64,000 bases of DNA from JAUSIF01 sp040901465 (GCA_040901465.1 JBBDYN010000020.1:94962-158961); one strand, 5' to 3'; numbered from the stretch's first letter, positions 24,994-34,548 are shown. A program made the numbers and translations. The notes: generated by a model not told the origin, from the sequence alone.

Positions 24994-26007
24994 TCAACCG
25001 GCGCGCACCCGCGCCGGTGCGGCCTCGGCCCTGTCGAAGCGGGCGCGGTCGTGCGGCGCATCGAAGTCGAGCTCGGGGCCGAGCGGGATGATGCCGGCGG
25101 GATTGAGCCGGCCGAGGCGATAATAGCCGCGCTTGATATGATCGATGCGCACGGTCTCGGCCACGCCCGGCACTTGATAGAGGTCGCGCAGGTAGTTGGA
25201 GAGGTTGGGATAGTCCTTGATGCGGCGCCGATTGCATTTGAAGTGGCTGTAATAGACCGCGTCGAAGCGGATCAACGTCGTGAAAGCGCGCCAGTCGGCT
25301 TCGGTCTGCCGGTCGCCGGCGAGATAGCGCTGCCGCGACAGGCGCTCCTCCATCGCGTCGAGTGCCTCGAACACGTCGCGGAAGGCTTCGTCATAGGCCG
25401 ACTGCGACGTGGCGAAGCCAGCGCCGTACACGCCGTTGTTGAACTGCGGATAGACCCAGCCATTGACCACGTCGATCTCGGCGCGAAGCGCGGCCGGATA
25501 GTAATCCTGTTTCGCGTCGGTGAAGGCGTCAAACGCAGAATTGAGCATGCGGATGATTTCGGACGACTCGTTGTTCACGATCGCCTTCTTCTGCTTGTCC
25601 CAGAGCACTGGCACCGTGACGCGGCCCGTGTAGTGAGGCTTGGCGAGGAGATAAATTTCGCCGAGCACCTTCTTGCCGTTCACAGAGTCAGTCGCGGTGT
25701 CGGGATCGTCGCCGAATTCCCAGCCGCGCGGACCCATGGTCGGCAACAGGATCGAAAGCGAGATCGCGTCCTCGAGCTGCTTCAGCTTGCGGAAGATGAG
25801 GGTGCGATGCGCCCAGGGGCAATTGTAATTGACATAGAGGTGGTAGCGGCCGGGCTCGGCCATAAAACCACCTTTGCCGGTGGGGCCGGGCGAGCCGTCC
25901 GGCGTCACCCAATTGCGGAACAACGAGTCCTCGCGGACGAAGCGGCCGCCGGATTTCTCCGTGTCGTACCAGGTGTCGTGCCAGGCGCCGTCGACGAACA
26001 GACCCAT
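24994..26007 (-). CDS. Xi-class glutathione S-transferase (glutathionyl-hydroquinone reductase), copy 1
   Basis: Glutathione-dependent reductase of 337 residues that removes glutathione from glutathionyl-hydroquinones. It shows the xi-class motif NCPWAHRTLIFRKLK with the catalytic Cys, the NNESSEIIRMLNSAFD loop, and a C-terminal helical domain ending NPAGIIPLGPELDFDAPHDR. The ATG at 26007 has AAGGAG 6 nt upstream; five codons before it are part of the ribosome site. A paralogue of exactly the same length lies at 26924-27937, with a methyltransferase gene between them. Confidence 0.93.
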   Translation of the reverse strand: MGLFVDGAWHDTWYDTEKSGGRFVREDSLFRNWVTPDGSPGPTGKGGFMAEPGRYHLYVNYNCPWAHRTLIFRKLKQLEDAISLSILLPTMGPRGWEFGDDPDTATDSVNGKKVLGEIYLLAKPHYTGRVTVPVLWDKQKKAIVNNESSEIIRMLNSAFDAFTDAKQDYYPAALRAEIDVVNGWVYPQFNNGVYGAGFATSQSAYDEAFRDVFEALDAMEERLSRQRYLAGDRQTEADWRAFTTLIRFDAVYYSHFKCNRRRIKDYPNLSNYLRDLYQVPGVAETVRIDHIKRGYYRLGRLNPAGIIPLGPELDFDAPHDRARFDRAEAAPARVRAG

Positions 26008-26035
26008 TTCCGTCTCCTTCAAGATCGTAAATCGA

Positions 26036-26788
26036 CTAACGCGCCTCGATCATTACTTGCGTGCGGAGATAGGGGTAGTCATTTCTACGGGTAAGCGTGA
26101 AGCGATAGCGTGCCGCCCATTCCGCGATAAACTTGAACGGATAGCCAAAGTCTTTCTCGGTTTTACGCGTGAACGTCTCGGTTTCTTTGAATGTAAAGAA
26201 GAAGCGCGATCGATCGTGCATGATCGTTCGGATATTCGCCAAACACTCTTCGATTTGCTCCGCCGGGAGGTGCGAAAATACGGAAAAAGCAAGAATATAG
26301 TCGAACACTTGTCCGGCGAGACGTTCAAATCGAAGATTCTTTTCAGCGTTCACGAACAGACGAGGGGACTTGGCGTTCAAGCCCTCCTTGGAAACTAGAC
26401 CGCGAGCGTACGCAACGGCGGCGGGCGAAAGATCAAAGCCAGTGTAGCGAGCGGGCTCAAGATATCGAATGAAATGGCGACCGGCGCGAAGAGTGCCGCA
26501 GCCGATGTCCAGCAAAGTGTGGTGCGGAAGGAGTCCGTTCTGACGCAGATAATCAAGTTGTTTCTCGCCCTGTTGTTGCCAGTCACTGCTGCCCACGGCT
26601 CGATGAGGATCCGCAGCGACGCGTAGATCCGTGTGCGCGGCGTAGGCGTCCAAGTACGGCATGGTCTGGTACAGCTCTCGCACGGAGGCGGGGTCGAGCG
26701 AGGATCGCGACGGCTGCGCCTTCGCGCGATTGAGTATGGCTAGACGCGCGAGCAATCTTGCGAGCTTGGAAGTCGGACGGTTTAACAA
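26036..26788 (-). CDS. Class I SAM-dependent methyltransferase, unassigned
   Basis: Methyltransferase of 250 residues. Motif I is TLLDIGCGTLRAGRHFIRYL and the acidic residue after the second strand is in YTGFDLSPAAV; FDYILAFSVFSHLPAEQIEE is motif IV/post-IV. The N-terminal ~70 residues are basic and not conserved. Substrate unknown; the fold is seen in sugar- and small-molecule methyltransferases. The start appears to be a TTG at 26788. Its base composition is visibly less GC-rich than both flanking genes, and it separates two glutathione transferase paralogues, suggesting insertion of foreign DNA. Confidence 0.8.
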   Translation of the reverse strand: MLNRPTSKLARLLARLAILNRAKAQPSRSSLDPASVRELYQTMPYLDAYAAHTDLRVAADPHRAVGSSDWQQQGEKQLDYLRQNGLLPHHTLLDIGCGTLRAGRHFIRYLEPARYTGFDLSPAAVAYARGLVSKEGLNAKSPRLFVNAEKNLRFERLAGQVFDYILAFSVFSHLPAEQIEECLANIRTIMHDRSRFFFTFKETETFTRKTEKDFGYPFKFIAEWAARYRFTLTRRNDYPYLRTQVMIEAR

Positions 26789-26923
26789 GAGTGGAACCTC
26801 ATGACGACGTGTGCCCGACCCTACAGCGGCCGGCGCGTCGCTACGAGACCCCGAATGTGGCGTCGTTCGTAAGCGCGCGGGCCCGTTCGGTTTCGTGCCG
26901 CTGGCGCGACGGATCGGCGCGAT

Positions 26924-27937
26924 CTAGGCCAAGCTGGCGCGGGCCTTCGTACGCAATACTGCATCGAACCTGGCGCGGTCGTGCGGCGCGTCGAAGTGCA
27001 ATTCCGGCCCGAGCGGGACGATGCCGCTCGGATTGAGCTTGCGGTGGCTGCCGTAATAGTGACGCTTGATGTGATCCATGTTCACGGTCCCGGGCACGCC
27101 CGGCACCTGATAGAGATCGCGCAGATAGTTCGACAGATTGGGGTAGTCGTCGATCCGGCGCAAGTTGCACTTGAAGTGGCCGTGATAGACCGCGTCGAAG
27201 CGAACGAGCGTCGTGAAGAGCCGCCAGTCCGCCTCGGTGATCGTCGAGCCGACCAGATAGCGCTGGCGGGAGAGGGTATCCTCGAGCTTGTCGAGGGTCT
27301 CGAACAGGTTGCGGAAGGCTTCTTCGTAAGCCTCCTGCGTGGCGGCAAAGCCCGCGCGATAGACGCCGTTATTGACGTTCTCGTAGACAACCTTGTTGAT
27401 CTCGTCGATTTGGCCGCGCAGTTCCTTCGGATAATAGTCGGTGCGCACCGGCGTGAAGGCGTCGAACGCCGAATTGAACATGCGGATGATCTCGGACGAC
27501 TCGTTGTTGACGATCGTCTTCTTCCGCTTGTCCCACAGCACCGGTACGGTCACGCGGCCGGTATAGGTCGGGTTGGCGCGGAGATAGATTTCCGCGAGGC
27601 GCGACGTTCCCTCGGCGATGTCGCGCGTCGCGCCGGGCGCGTCGGAGAACACCCAGCCGTCCGCGCCCATGATGGCATCGACCACGGACAAGGAGATGAC
27701 GTCCTCAAGCTGCTTCAGCGCGCGAAAGATGAGCGTGCGGTGCGCCCAGGGGCAGGCGAGGGAAATGTAAAGATGATAGCGGCCGGCCTCGGATTTGAAT
27801 CCGCCGTCTCCCGTAAGGCCGGGCGAGCCGTTCGGCGTCACCCAATTGTGAAATCGCGTGGCCTGGCGGACGAAGCGGCCGCGCGCGTCGTTCGCGGGAG
27901 CGTCCTCGTGCCAGACGCCATCAAGCAAGTAACCCAT
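26924..27937 (-). CDS. Xi-class glutathione S-transferase (glutathionyl-hydroquinone reductase), copy 2
   Basis: Second glutathionyl-hydroquinone reductase, also 337 residues. The catalytic motif is ACPWAHRTLIFRALK. NNESSEIIRMFNSAFDAFT, VRFDAVYHGHFKCNLRRIDD and LNPSGIVPLGPELHFDAPHD run parallel to copy 1. The two copies are clearly related but differ across their whole length, so the duplication is not recent. The start ATG 27937 has no strong Shine-Dalgarno. Expected role: recycling of quinone adducts during aromatic catabolism or oxidative stress. Confidence 0.92.
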   Translation of the reverse strand: MGYLLDGVWHEDAPANDARGRFVRQATRFHNWVTPNGSPGLTGDGGFKSEAGRYHLYISLACPWAHRTLIFRALKQLEDVISLSVVDAIMGADGWVFSDAPGATRDIAEGTSRLAEIYLRANPTYTGRVTVPVLWDKRKKTIVNNESSEIIRMFNSAFDAFTPVRTDYYPKELRGQIDEINKVVYENVNNGVYRAGFAATQEAYEEAFRNLFETLDKLEDTLSRQRYLVGSTITEADWRLFTTLVRFDAVYHGHFKCNLRRIDDYPNLSNYLRDLYQVPGVPGTVNMDHIKRHYYGSHRKLNPSGIVPLGPELHFDAPHDRARFDAVLRTKARASLA

Positions 27938-28103
27938 TGCGAGCTCGATTCATGCTGAGCGATGCGGATGCGCCGCTGCATTCGATACACCCTATCTGGG
28001 GGCTGATCCGGTTCGCTGCCAGTGCCAGTGGTTATTCGCGGCGCGCATGGATTCCGGCGCGGCGGCGTGATATGCGGCGCGCGCTCGATTCTCTGCGTTT
28101 GAC

Positions 28104-28171
28104 GCGTTTTCGACGGCGAACCGGAGTCAACCCCCGGATCAAATCCGGGGCAGGCTCTCGCCGGAAAACGC
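28104..28171. repeat. Nested palindromic (REP-like) element
   Basis: Three nested pairs of exact inverted repeats share one centre: GCGTTTTC (28104-28111) with GAAAACGC (28164-28171), CGGCGA (28114-28119) with TCGCCG (28158-28163), and CCCCGGAT (28132-28139) with ATCCGGGG (28143-28150) around a CAA loop. The outer motif resembles a dispersed palindrome I recall from rhizobial genomes. It lies 18 bp upstream of the GNAT gene start. Confidence 0.75.
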
Positions 28172-28189
28172 TTTGCCGGAGCCCGCCGC

Positions 28190-28702
28190 TTGAACGATCT
28201 CTCCCTTCTGATCCTGCCCGAGCAGCCCGACGACGAGTCGGCGATCGAGCGGCTTTACGAGCGCACGTTCGGTCCGGGCCGGTTCGCCCGCACGGCCTAT
28301 CGGTTGCGCGAGGGCGTCGCGCATCGGCTCGATCTTTCCTTCACGGCGCGCATCGGCACGCTGCTTGTCGGCTCCGTGCGGCTTACGCCGATCAAGATCG
28401 GCGATGCTCCGGCGCTCCTGCTCGGGCCGCTCACGATCGAGCCGCCGTTCCGCGGCCGCGGCATCGGCAAGGGAATGATCAAGGCGTCGCTCGATGCGGC
28501 GCGCGCCGCGGGCGCGCGGCTCGTACTGCTCGTCGGCGACCTTCCCTATTACGGGCCGCTCGGCTTCGCGCGCGTGCCGCATAAGCAGGTGGAATTGCCC
28601 GGTCCCGTGGACCCGGATCGCGTGCTGGTCGCCGAGCTCGCCCCGAGCGCGTTCCAGGGCGTAAAGGGCGTTGTGCGGCCGGATTGGCTCTTGGCGGACT
28701 AG
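28190..28702 (+). CDS. GNAT family N-acetyltransferase (YhbS-like)
   Basis: Acyltransferase of 170 residues. The acetyl-CoA-binding motif A is LTIEPPFRGRGIGKGMIKAS (R-G-x-G-I-G), and the C-terminal region has GDLPYYGPLGFARV as in YhbS-type proteins. Substrate unknown. A TTG at 28190 is the most upstream start (MNDLSLLILPEQPDDESAIE); no ATG or GTG precedes the conserved region. The gene is convergent with the membrane protein at 28707. A palindromic element sits just upstream. Confidence 0.85.
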   Translation: MNDLSLLILPEQPDDESAIERLYERTFGPGRFARTAYRLREGVAHRLDLSFTARIGTLLVGSVRLTPIKIGDAPALLLGPLTIEPPFRGRGIGKGMIKASLDAARAAGARLVLLVGDLPYYGPLGFARVPHKQVELPGPVDPDRVLVAELAPSAFQGVKGVVRPDWLLAD

Positions 28703-28706
28703 GCGT

Positions 28707-30770
28707 TCAGCGTCCTTCGCGCGCCCAGGCGGCGGCGATACCGGCGAGCAGGATCAAGAGACCGGAAAGCCCCGCGAACAGCGGAAACAGACCAATGCCG
28801 CGCACCACGCTCGCCTCGCGCATGCGCAGGCCGAGCCAGTCGGGGCCGGCGAAGCGCTCGCCGGAACGCACGCCGATGATGCGGGGCGCGGCCTGATCGA
28901 GGTCGGCGAGGCGCAAGACGCCGCCGCCGGTCGCGGCGGCAAGGGGGCTGAGCACTTCCTTCGTGCTCGTGACCTCGGCGAATTCGCGCGGATTGATCGG
29001 ACCAACATTGACGAGCGCCGTCAGCTTGCCGTCGGTCGCGCGCCACAGTCCGAATTCGTTTGCCTCGGTGCCGGCGCGGAAGATGCCGGGCTCGGCTGCG
29101 CTTAGCGTGACCGTGCGGGTCGCGCCCGAGGGCGTGGTGACCGTAACCGGCGTCGCCGTCTCCTGCATGGTGCGGCGCTCGACCTGTAATTCGCGGCCGC
29201 GCGCTTGCAGGACGAGACGCTCCTCTTCTAAGTCCGGCTCTTTCATCAGCCAATGCGAAAGCTTGCGCAGGAGATCGAGGTGCGGGCCGCCGCCTTCGAA
29301 TCCGCGCGCCCAGAGCCAAATGTGATCCGAGAGCAGCAGCGCGACCCGGCCTTCGTCCTCGCGGCCGAGTACCAAAAGCGGCGTGTCGTTCGGCCCGGTC
29401 ATGACGGCCGTGCCGTCGCTGCCGACGCGCGCATTCACCGCGCGGAACCAATTGCTCCAGCGCGGCGGATCGGACTCCGCGCCCGGCAAGGCGCGCGTCA
29501 CCGGATGGCGCTTGCCAAGATCCGTCAATTTGGCGCGGAAGCCGCCTTCGACGATGTTGCCGGTTGGCTGCGCCGGTAGCACGGCCTCGAGCGGGGAGCG
29601 ATGGATCGAATTGGAGCCGGCATATTCGGCGCCGGCCGCGATTAGCACCGCGCCGCCTTCGCGCACGTAGCGGACGATGTTGTCGAAGTAGATGAGCGGC
29701 AGCACGCCCTGCTGCGCGTAGCGGTCGAAGATGATCAGGTTGAAATCCTTGATCTTCTGCTGGAACAGCTCGCGCGTGGGAAACGCAATCAGCGACAGTT
29801 CGTTGATTGGCGTGCCGTCCTGCTTTTCCGGCGGACGTAAAATGGTGAAATGCACGAGATCGACGTTCGCGTCGGACTTGAGCAGGTTGCGCCAAGTGCG
29901 CTCGCCCGAATGCGGCTCGCCGGACACGAGCAGCACGCGCAGCTTCTCGCGCACGCCTTCAATCGTGAGCGCGGCGCGATTGTTGAGCGGCGTGAGCTCG
30001 TCTTGGAGCGGGCCGGCCTCGATCTCGACGATGTTCGGGCCGGCGTGGGTGATCTCGATCTGCACTTCGGACGGGCTGCCCGCGTTGATCGTGGCGCGGG
30101 CGACGACTTCCCCGTCGCGGCGGACGGTCACGTCCACGGGCGCGCCGCGCGGGGTGCCTTCGTCGTCGATGCGGTAGCCGACGGTCTGGCGCTGGCCGAC
30201 GATGCCGAAGCGCGGCGTCGCGGTCAGCGCGACGCGGCGGTCGCGCTCGCCCTCACGGCCGGTAACGAGCGCGTGCACGGGCGCGGCAAAGCCGAGGAGG
30301 GACGGCGCTGGCACGTCGTGCACGCGGCCGTCGGTGACGAGGATCGCGCCCGCAACGCGATCGGGCGGAACGTCGGCGAGCGCAGCGCCGAGGGCGGCGA
30401 AGAGGTGCGTGCCGTCGCCTTCGTTGTCGCCGGCGCTCTCGACGACGCGCAATTCGAGCCCGGGAATCCGCCCCATGCGTTCGAGGAGTGCGGCGCGCGC
30501 GGCTTCGGTCGCCTGCAGACGGTCGCCGAAGCGCTGGCTGGCGCTCCGGTCGAGCACGACCGCGGCGACGACCGGCAGCGGCTCGCGGTCTTCGCGCGTA
30601 AGGGACGGATTTGCCAGCGCAAGCACGCCGAGGGCAAGCGCAATTGCGCGCACGATGGCGCCGCGCGTGCGCGAAATGAACGGCAGGAGTGCCACCACGA
30701 TTGCGGCGACGATCGCGCCGATCAGCACCGGCATGGAGACGAGCGGTTCGAGGGCGATGCCGAAGTTCAT
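28707..30770 (-). CDS. Membrane protein with VWA-like and glutamine-amidotransferase-like domains (last gene of MoxR operon)
   Basis: Inner-membrane protein of 687 residues. Two hydrophobic helices lie near residues 10-30 and 40-55, then a VWA-like segment with an intact metal-site motif DRSAS (VVLDRSASQRFGD) and VTDGRV, then a class I GATase-like domain around 285-400 (LRVLLVSGEPHSGERTWRNL). One more helix lies at the extreme C-terminus. It overlaps the preceding gene by 4 bp and completes a four-gene MoxR-type operon. Such operons relate to envelope or aerotolerance functions (Bat) in other bacteria; the exact task here is unknown. Confidence 0.85.
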   Translation of the reverse strand: MNFGIALEPLVSMPVLIGAIVAAIVVALLPFISRTRGAIVRAIALALGVLALANPSLTREDREPLPVVAAVVLDRSASQRFGDRLQATEAARAALLERMGRIPGLELRVVESAGDNEGDGTHLFAALGAALADVPPDRVAGAILVTDGRVHDVPAPSLLGFAAPVHALVTGREGERDRRVALTATPRFGIVGQRQTVGYRIDDEGTPRGAPVDVTVRRDGEVVARATINAGSPSEVQIEITHAGPNIVEIEAGPLQDELTPLNNRAALTIEGVREKLRVLLVSGEPHSGERTWRNLLKSDANVDLVHFTILRPPEKQDGTPINELSLIAFPTRELFQQKIKDFNLIIFDRYAQQGVLPLIYFDNIVRYVREGGAVLIAAGAEYAGSNSIHRSPLEAVLPAQPTGNIVEGGFRAKLTDLGKRHPVTRALPGAESDPPRWSNWFRAVNARVGSDGTAVMTGPNDTPLLVLGREDEGRVALLLSDHIWLWARGFEGGGPHLDLLRKLSHWLMKEPDLEEERLVLQARGRELQVERRTMQETATPVTVTTPSGATRTVTLSAAEPGIFRAGTEANEFGLWRATDGKLTALVNVGPINPREFAEVTSTKEVLSPLAAATGGGVLRLADLDQAAPRIIGVRSGERFAGPDWLGLRMREASVVRGIGLFPLFAGLSGLLILLAGIAAAWAREGR

Positions 30771-33583
30771 TGCCCGAGCCTCTCAAGTAACGCCGGGATG
30801 TGAACCTGGTCGGCCTTGTAGTTGCCGGTGAGGACGTACATGACGATGTTCACGCCGACGCGGAAGGCGAATTCGCGCTGGCGCGGCTCGCCGGGCGTGA
30901 GCGGCAGAAGCGGCTGGCCGTCGGCGCCAACGGCCCAGGCGCCGGCAAGATCGTTGGAAGTGATCAGGATCGGCGAAACGCCGTCGCCGGCGCGGGCGGG
31001 ACGGGATTCCTGCTCTTCCTCGGCGTCCGGCAGCGTCTCGACCCAAAACGTGCCTCCGGTATAGCGGCCCGGGAAGTCGCGCAGGAGATAGAAAGACTTG
31101 GTCAGTACGTGGTCGCGCGGCACGGGCTCAAGCTCGGGAATATCGAGCGCCGAGAGGATTTCGCGCAACTTCGCGAGCGCGGGTGAAATCTCGTCGGGCC
31201 GGCCGGAGATGCTGGTAAAGGCGTCGCGGGTATCGAACAGGATCGTGCCGCCCTGCTTCATGTAGGCGTCGACGCGGGCGAGCGTCGCGGCGTCGGGCCG
31301 TGTCGATGTCGGCAGGATCGGCCAATAGAGCATGGGGAAGAACGACAACTCGTCGCGCGAGATATCGACGGCGAGCGGCTCGGCCGGCTCGAGCGCGGTG
31401 CGCTGGGAGAGAAACACCGAAAGCCCTTCGAGTCCGGCCTGGCTGATCGAATCCACTTCTGTGTCACCCGACCGCACGTAGGCGAGGCGCGTTTGCAGCG
31501 TCGCCTGCAAGGCGAAATTGATCTGCGATTGCGTCAGTTCCTGCGCGCGCAGATTTTCATGGTGGCCGATCGCGGGCAGCGCGAGCGCAAGCGCAAGTGC
31601 CGCAGTCGCGCGGCGTCGGTAAAGGTGAGCGAGGCCGCCCGCGAGCAGGAAGACGATCACAGCGTCGAGAACGAGAAGCGTGAAGACGCCCATGAGCACG
31701 CCCGCGCGCAGATCGATCGGCGCGCCACGGCTATAGGGTTCGACGCTCGCCTGCAGCGGGCCGAGATCGAGCGGGGCGAGACGGTCCACCGCAGCAAGCG
31801 CGTTGACCGCGACCAGTCCTTCCGGCGGGCCATAGAAGCCGGGCGGATGATCGGCGATGGCGCGGCCGGTGAAGTCCGCGGGGATCGGACGCGCGGTCGG
31901 GCCGGGCGCCGTGAAGGAGCCGAAGCCGTCCAGAAGCCGCGAGGGCGCGATGGTCGGCGCGGGTCCGCGCTCGGCGGCAAGCGTGGTGTCGGTCGCGGTC
32001 GCGCCCGAGCCCGCGAGCGCGATGACCCGACGCAGCATGTCGACGAATGCGCCGGAGAGCGGCAGGTTCGACCATCCGGTGTCGGCGGTGACGTGGAACA
32101 GCACGACGAGGCCGCGGCCGCGCTTTGCCGCGGTGACGAGCGGCGTGCCGTCGCCGAGCGAGGCCCAGGTGCGCTCGACCAGCTGACCGTCGGGCTCGGC
32201 CAGAACTTGGCGCTGCACGATCACGTCGTCGGGGACGGTGAGGTCCGAGAAAGGCCCTTCGCGCGCAAAACTGCCGAGCTTTTGCGGCTGTTCCCATGAG
32301 AGTGAGCCGCCGAGCACGCGGCCGCCGCGGCGCAGCCGAACCGGCACGAGGCTGTCATCGGCCGCGGCGAGGCGCGGGCCGGCGAAGCGCACGAGCACAC
32401 CGCCCTCCTCGATCCAGCGGATCATGCGATTGCGTGCGGCATCGACGATATTGCCGACGTCGGAGAGGACGATTACCGGCAGGCGCTGATCGATGAAGCG
32501 CTCAACCGCGCTGCTGGGGGAGGCGCCTTCGGCGAGGCGCACGTCGGCGAAGGGTCCAAGCGCGCGCGACAGATAATAGGTGGCGGCGAGCAGCGGCTGG
32601 CTCGTGTCGGCGGTGGCGCCGGACACGACGCCGACGGTGCGGCGGCGCCAGCGCTTGTCGAGCAGCTCGACCGCGCCCGCGGAACGCTCGCCGGCGATTT
32701 CCAGGCGGGCGATGTCGTTCCTGATTTCGACGGGCAGATCGAAGCGCGCTTCGGTTTCGGTCGCGCCCGCGGGGAAATTAAACTCCGCATCGCCGAGTGC
32801 GAGCCCGCGCAGATCGCGCGCGCGGACGATGCCTTGGGCCGGAGCGGAGTTGTCGGCGCGCAGCACCGTCACGGAGAGACCGCCCGCCGCGTTGTCGGCG
32901 GCGGCAAGTGCCCGGGCGCCGGCGATGCCGCCAGTGACGACCGTCACGCGACCGGCGGCGAGACCATTCAGCGTCGCGACGAATTTGCCGCCGTCGCCAA
33001 GATCGACGCCGTCAGACAGCCAGATTACCGAGGCGTCGGGCACGGTGCGCAAGAGGCGCGTGAGAGGAAGCAGGAGCTCGGTGCGATCGGGCGTATGCGG
33101 CGCAGGCTTGAGCAACCGCAGGGCTTCGCGCGCCTCACCGGGCCGCAGGAGCGTGGTTTCCTTCGGCGGCGAGCCGGTGGCGAGCACGGCGACGCCGCGG
33201 CCGTCGGCCTCGGCGCGGCCGACGATCGCTTCGGCGGTCGCAATGCGCTCGTCCCAGTTCGCAGCGGCGGACCAGCCGGAGTCCACGATCAGCACCACGG
33301 GACCGGTCGGGCGCGTGCCGGCCGGCGGCGGATTCCAGAGCGGGCCGGCGGCCGCGACGATAATGAGCGCCGCGAGCAGGAGGCGCAGCAGCGTCAGCCA
33401 CCAGGGCGTGCGCGCCGGCGTCTCTTCCTTCGGCTCGATCTCGAACAGGATGCGCGTCGGCGGGAATGCGATGCGGCGCGGGCGTGGCGGCACGAGCCGC
33501 AGGAGCCACCACAAGACCGGCAGCGCGAGCAGCGCGAACAAGATGAAAGGCGAGGTGAAAGCGAGCGGCAGGCCGGCGATCAT
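30767..33583 (-). CDS. BatA/VWA-like membrane protein with C-terminal DUF4159 domain
   Basis: Large membrane protein of 938 residues. The N-terminus is a BatA-type module (LPLAFTSPFILFALLALPVL and RIAFPPTRILFEIEPKEETP) with two helices. A VWA-like region follows, but its metal motif is altered: DSGWS at VLIVDSGWSAAANW has Gly at the usual third-position Ser of DxSxS. Another helix is near residue 640, then DUF4159 from about 690 (INFALQATLQTRLAYVRSGD). It overlaps its neighbours by 4 bp on each side, so translation is coupled. Confidence 0.88.
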   Translation of the reverse strand: MIAGLPLAFTSPFILFALLALPVLWWLLRLVPPRPRRIAFPPTRILFEIEPKEETPARTPWWLTLLRLLLAALIIVAAAGPLWNPPPAGTRPTGPVVLIVDSGWSAAANWDERIATAEAIVGRAEADGRGVAVLATGSPPKETTLLRPGEAREALRLLKPAPHTPDRTELLLPLTRLLRTVPDASVIWLSDGVDLGDGGKFVATLNGLAAGRVTVVTGGIAGARALAAADNAAGGLSVTVLRADNSAPAQGIVRARDLRGLALGDAEFNFPAGATETEARFDLPVEIRNDIARLEIAGERSAGAVELLDKRWRRRTVGVVSGATADTSQPLLAATYYLSRALGPFADVRLAEGASPSSAVERFIDQRLPVIVLSDVGNIVDAARNRMIRWIEEGGVLVRFAGPRLAAADDSLVPVRLRRGGRVLGGSLSWEQPQKLGSFAREGPFSDLTVPDDVIVQRQVLAEPDGQLVERTWASLGDGTPLVTAAKRGRGLVVLFHVTADTGWSNLPLSGAFVDMLRRVIALAGSGATATDTTLAAERGPAPTIAPSRLLDGFGSFTAPGPTARPIPADFTGRAIADHPPGFYGPPEGLVAVNALAAVDRLAPLDLGPLQASVEPYSRGAPIDLRAGVLMGVFTLLVLDAVIVFLLAGGLAHLYRRRATAALALALALPAIGHHENLRAQELTQSQINFALQATLQTRLAYVRSGDTEVDSISQAGLEGLSVFLSQRTALEPAEPLAVDISRDELSFFPMLYWPILPTSTRPDAATLARVDAYMKQGGTILFDTRDAFTSISGRPDEISPALAKLREILSALDIPELEPVPRDHVLTKSFYLLRDFPGRYTGGTFWVETLPDAEEEQESRPARAGDGVSPILITSNDLAGAWAVGADGQPLLPLTPGEPRQREFAFRVGVNIVMYVLTGNYKADQVHIPALLERLGQ

Positions 33584-34548
33584 GCGGCGGCCTCTTCAAC
33601 CGGCCCGGCGGCGGCCTGCATGTGCGGTAACGCATCGGGTGAGGCGCTCATGCGGGCGTGTAACGCAAGCAGTAATTCGCTTGCGGGCCGGTTGGTGCGG
33701 TGAATGGCAAAGCTCCAGCCGCGGCGCGCGGCCGCGGTGCGGATCTCGCCGCGATGGCGTGCGACGCGCTCGATGTAGTCGGCCGCCCAGGCTTCGGCGC
33801 GGCCGACGGTGATGGAGCCCGCGCCTTCCGGCTCCTCGAACTCGATGCGGCCGGAATAGGGGAACGTTTCCTCGGCCTGATCGACGATCTGCACGACGTG
33901 GCCGCCCGCGCCGTTCGCGCCGAGGGTGGCGATCGCGTCCTTCACCTGCTGGGTCGGACTCCAGAGATCGCCAAGCAGCACCACCTCGTCGCGTGAGCCG
34001 GGGTGGAACGGGGGCGGCAGGCTTTGCGCTTCGCCGGCAAAATGCACGATCGTGTCGGCCATGCGGTTGATCACGGCGCGGCTCGCGGTCGGGCGCATAA
34101 TGCCGGGAATGCCGACGCGCTCGCCGCCGCGCACGAGCAATTCGCCGAGGGCGAATGCGAGCACGAGCGCACGGTCGCGCTTCGGCGTCACCTTGTCGGA
34201 CGACGTGAACACCATCGAGGGCGAACAGTCGGGCCAGATCCAGATCGTATGCGCAGCTTCCCATTCGCGCTCGCGCACGAACAGAAGATCGTCGCGGGCG
34301 GAGCGGCGCCAGTCGACGCGGCTCGCGGGTTCGCCGTCGACGAAGCGGCGGTATTGCCAGAAGTTCTCACCCGGGCCGGCGCGGCGGCGGCCATGGAGGC
34401 CGTGATAGACCGAAATCGCGACGCGCCGCGCCTCCAGCACGAGACGCGGCATCGCGGCGACGAGTCGCGCCGCGTCATACGCGGTCGTGCGGACCTCGCC
34501 TTCGGCCTGTCGCATGTTGGCGGGCGTATCGCTCACTTCTTTATCCAA
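33580..34548 (-). CDS. DUF58 domain-containing protein
   Basis: Cytosolic protein of 322 residues that pairs with MoxR ATPases. The DUF58 signature is GPGENFWQYRRFVDGEPASR followed by VDWRRSARDDLLFVREREWE. A VWA-like metal site is partly kept (DCSPSM). The longest start is a TTG at 34548 inside the end of moxR; the GTG at 34536 (VSDTPANMRQ) with GGA 7 nt upstream is an equal candidate. Function is inferred only from the operon: substrate handling for a MoxR chaperone. Confidence 0.9.
   Translation of the reverse strand: MDKEVSDTPANMRQAEGEVRTTAYDAARLVAAMPRLVLEARRVAISVYHGLHGRRRAGPGENFWQYRRFVDGEPASRVDWRRSARDDLLFVREREWEAAHTIWIWPDCSPSMVFTSSDKVTPKRDRALVLAFALGELLVRGGERVGIPGIMRPTASRAVINRMADTIVHFAGEAQSLPPPFHPGSRDEVVLLGDLWSPTQQVKDAIATLGANGAGGHVVQIVDQAEETFPYSGRIEFEEPEGAGSITVGRAEAWAADYIERVARHRGEIRTAAARRGWSFAIHRTNRPASELLLALHARMSASPDALPHMQAAAGPVEEAAA

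Noticed and set aside
25051..27958. Two long plus-strand frames (347 and 325 codons) that resemble each other
   Set aside because: Their similarity simply mirrors the two paralogous glutathione transferases on the other strand. Neither shows a family motif.
32580..33812. Plus-strand frame of 410 codons
   Set aside because: Antisense to the DUF4159 membrane protein and the end of DUF58; Ser/Arg-rich with no domain.
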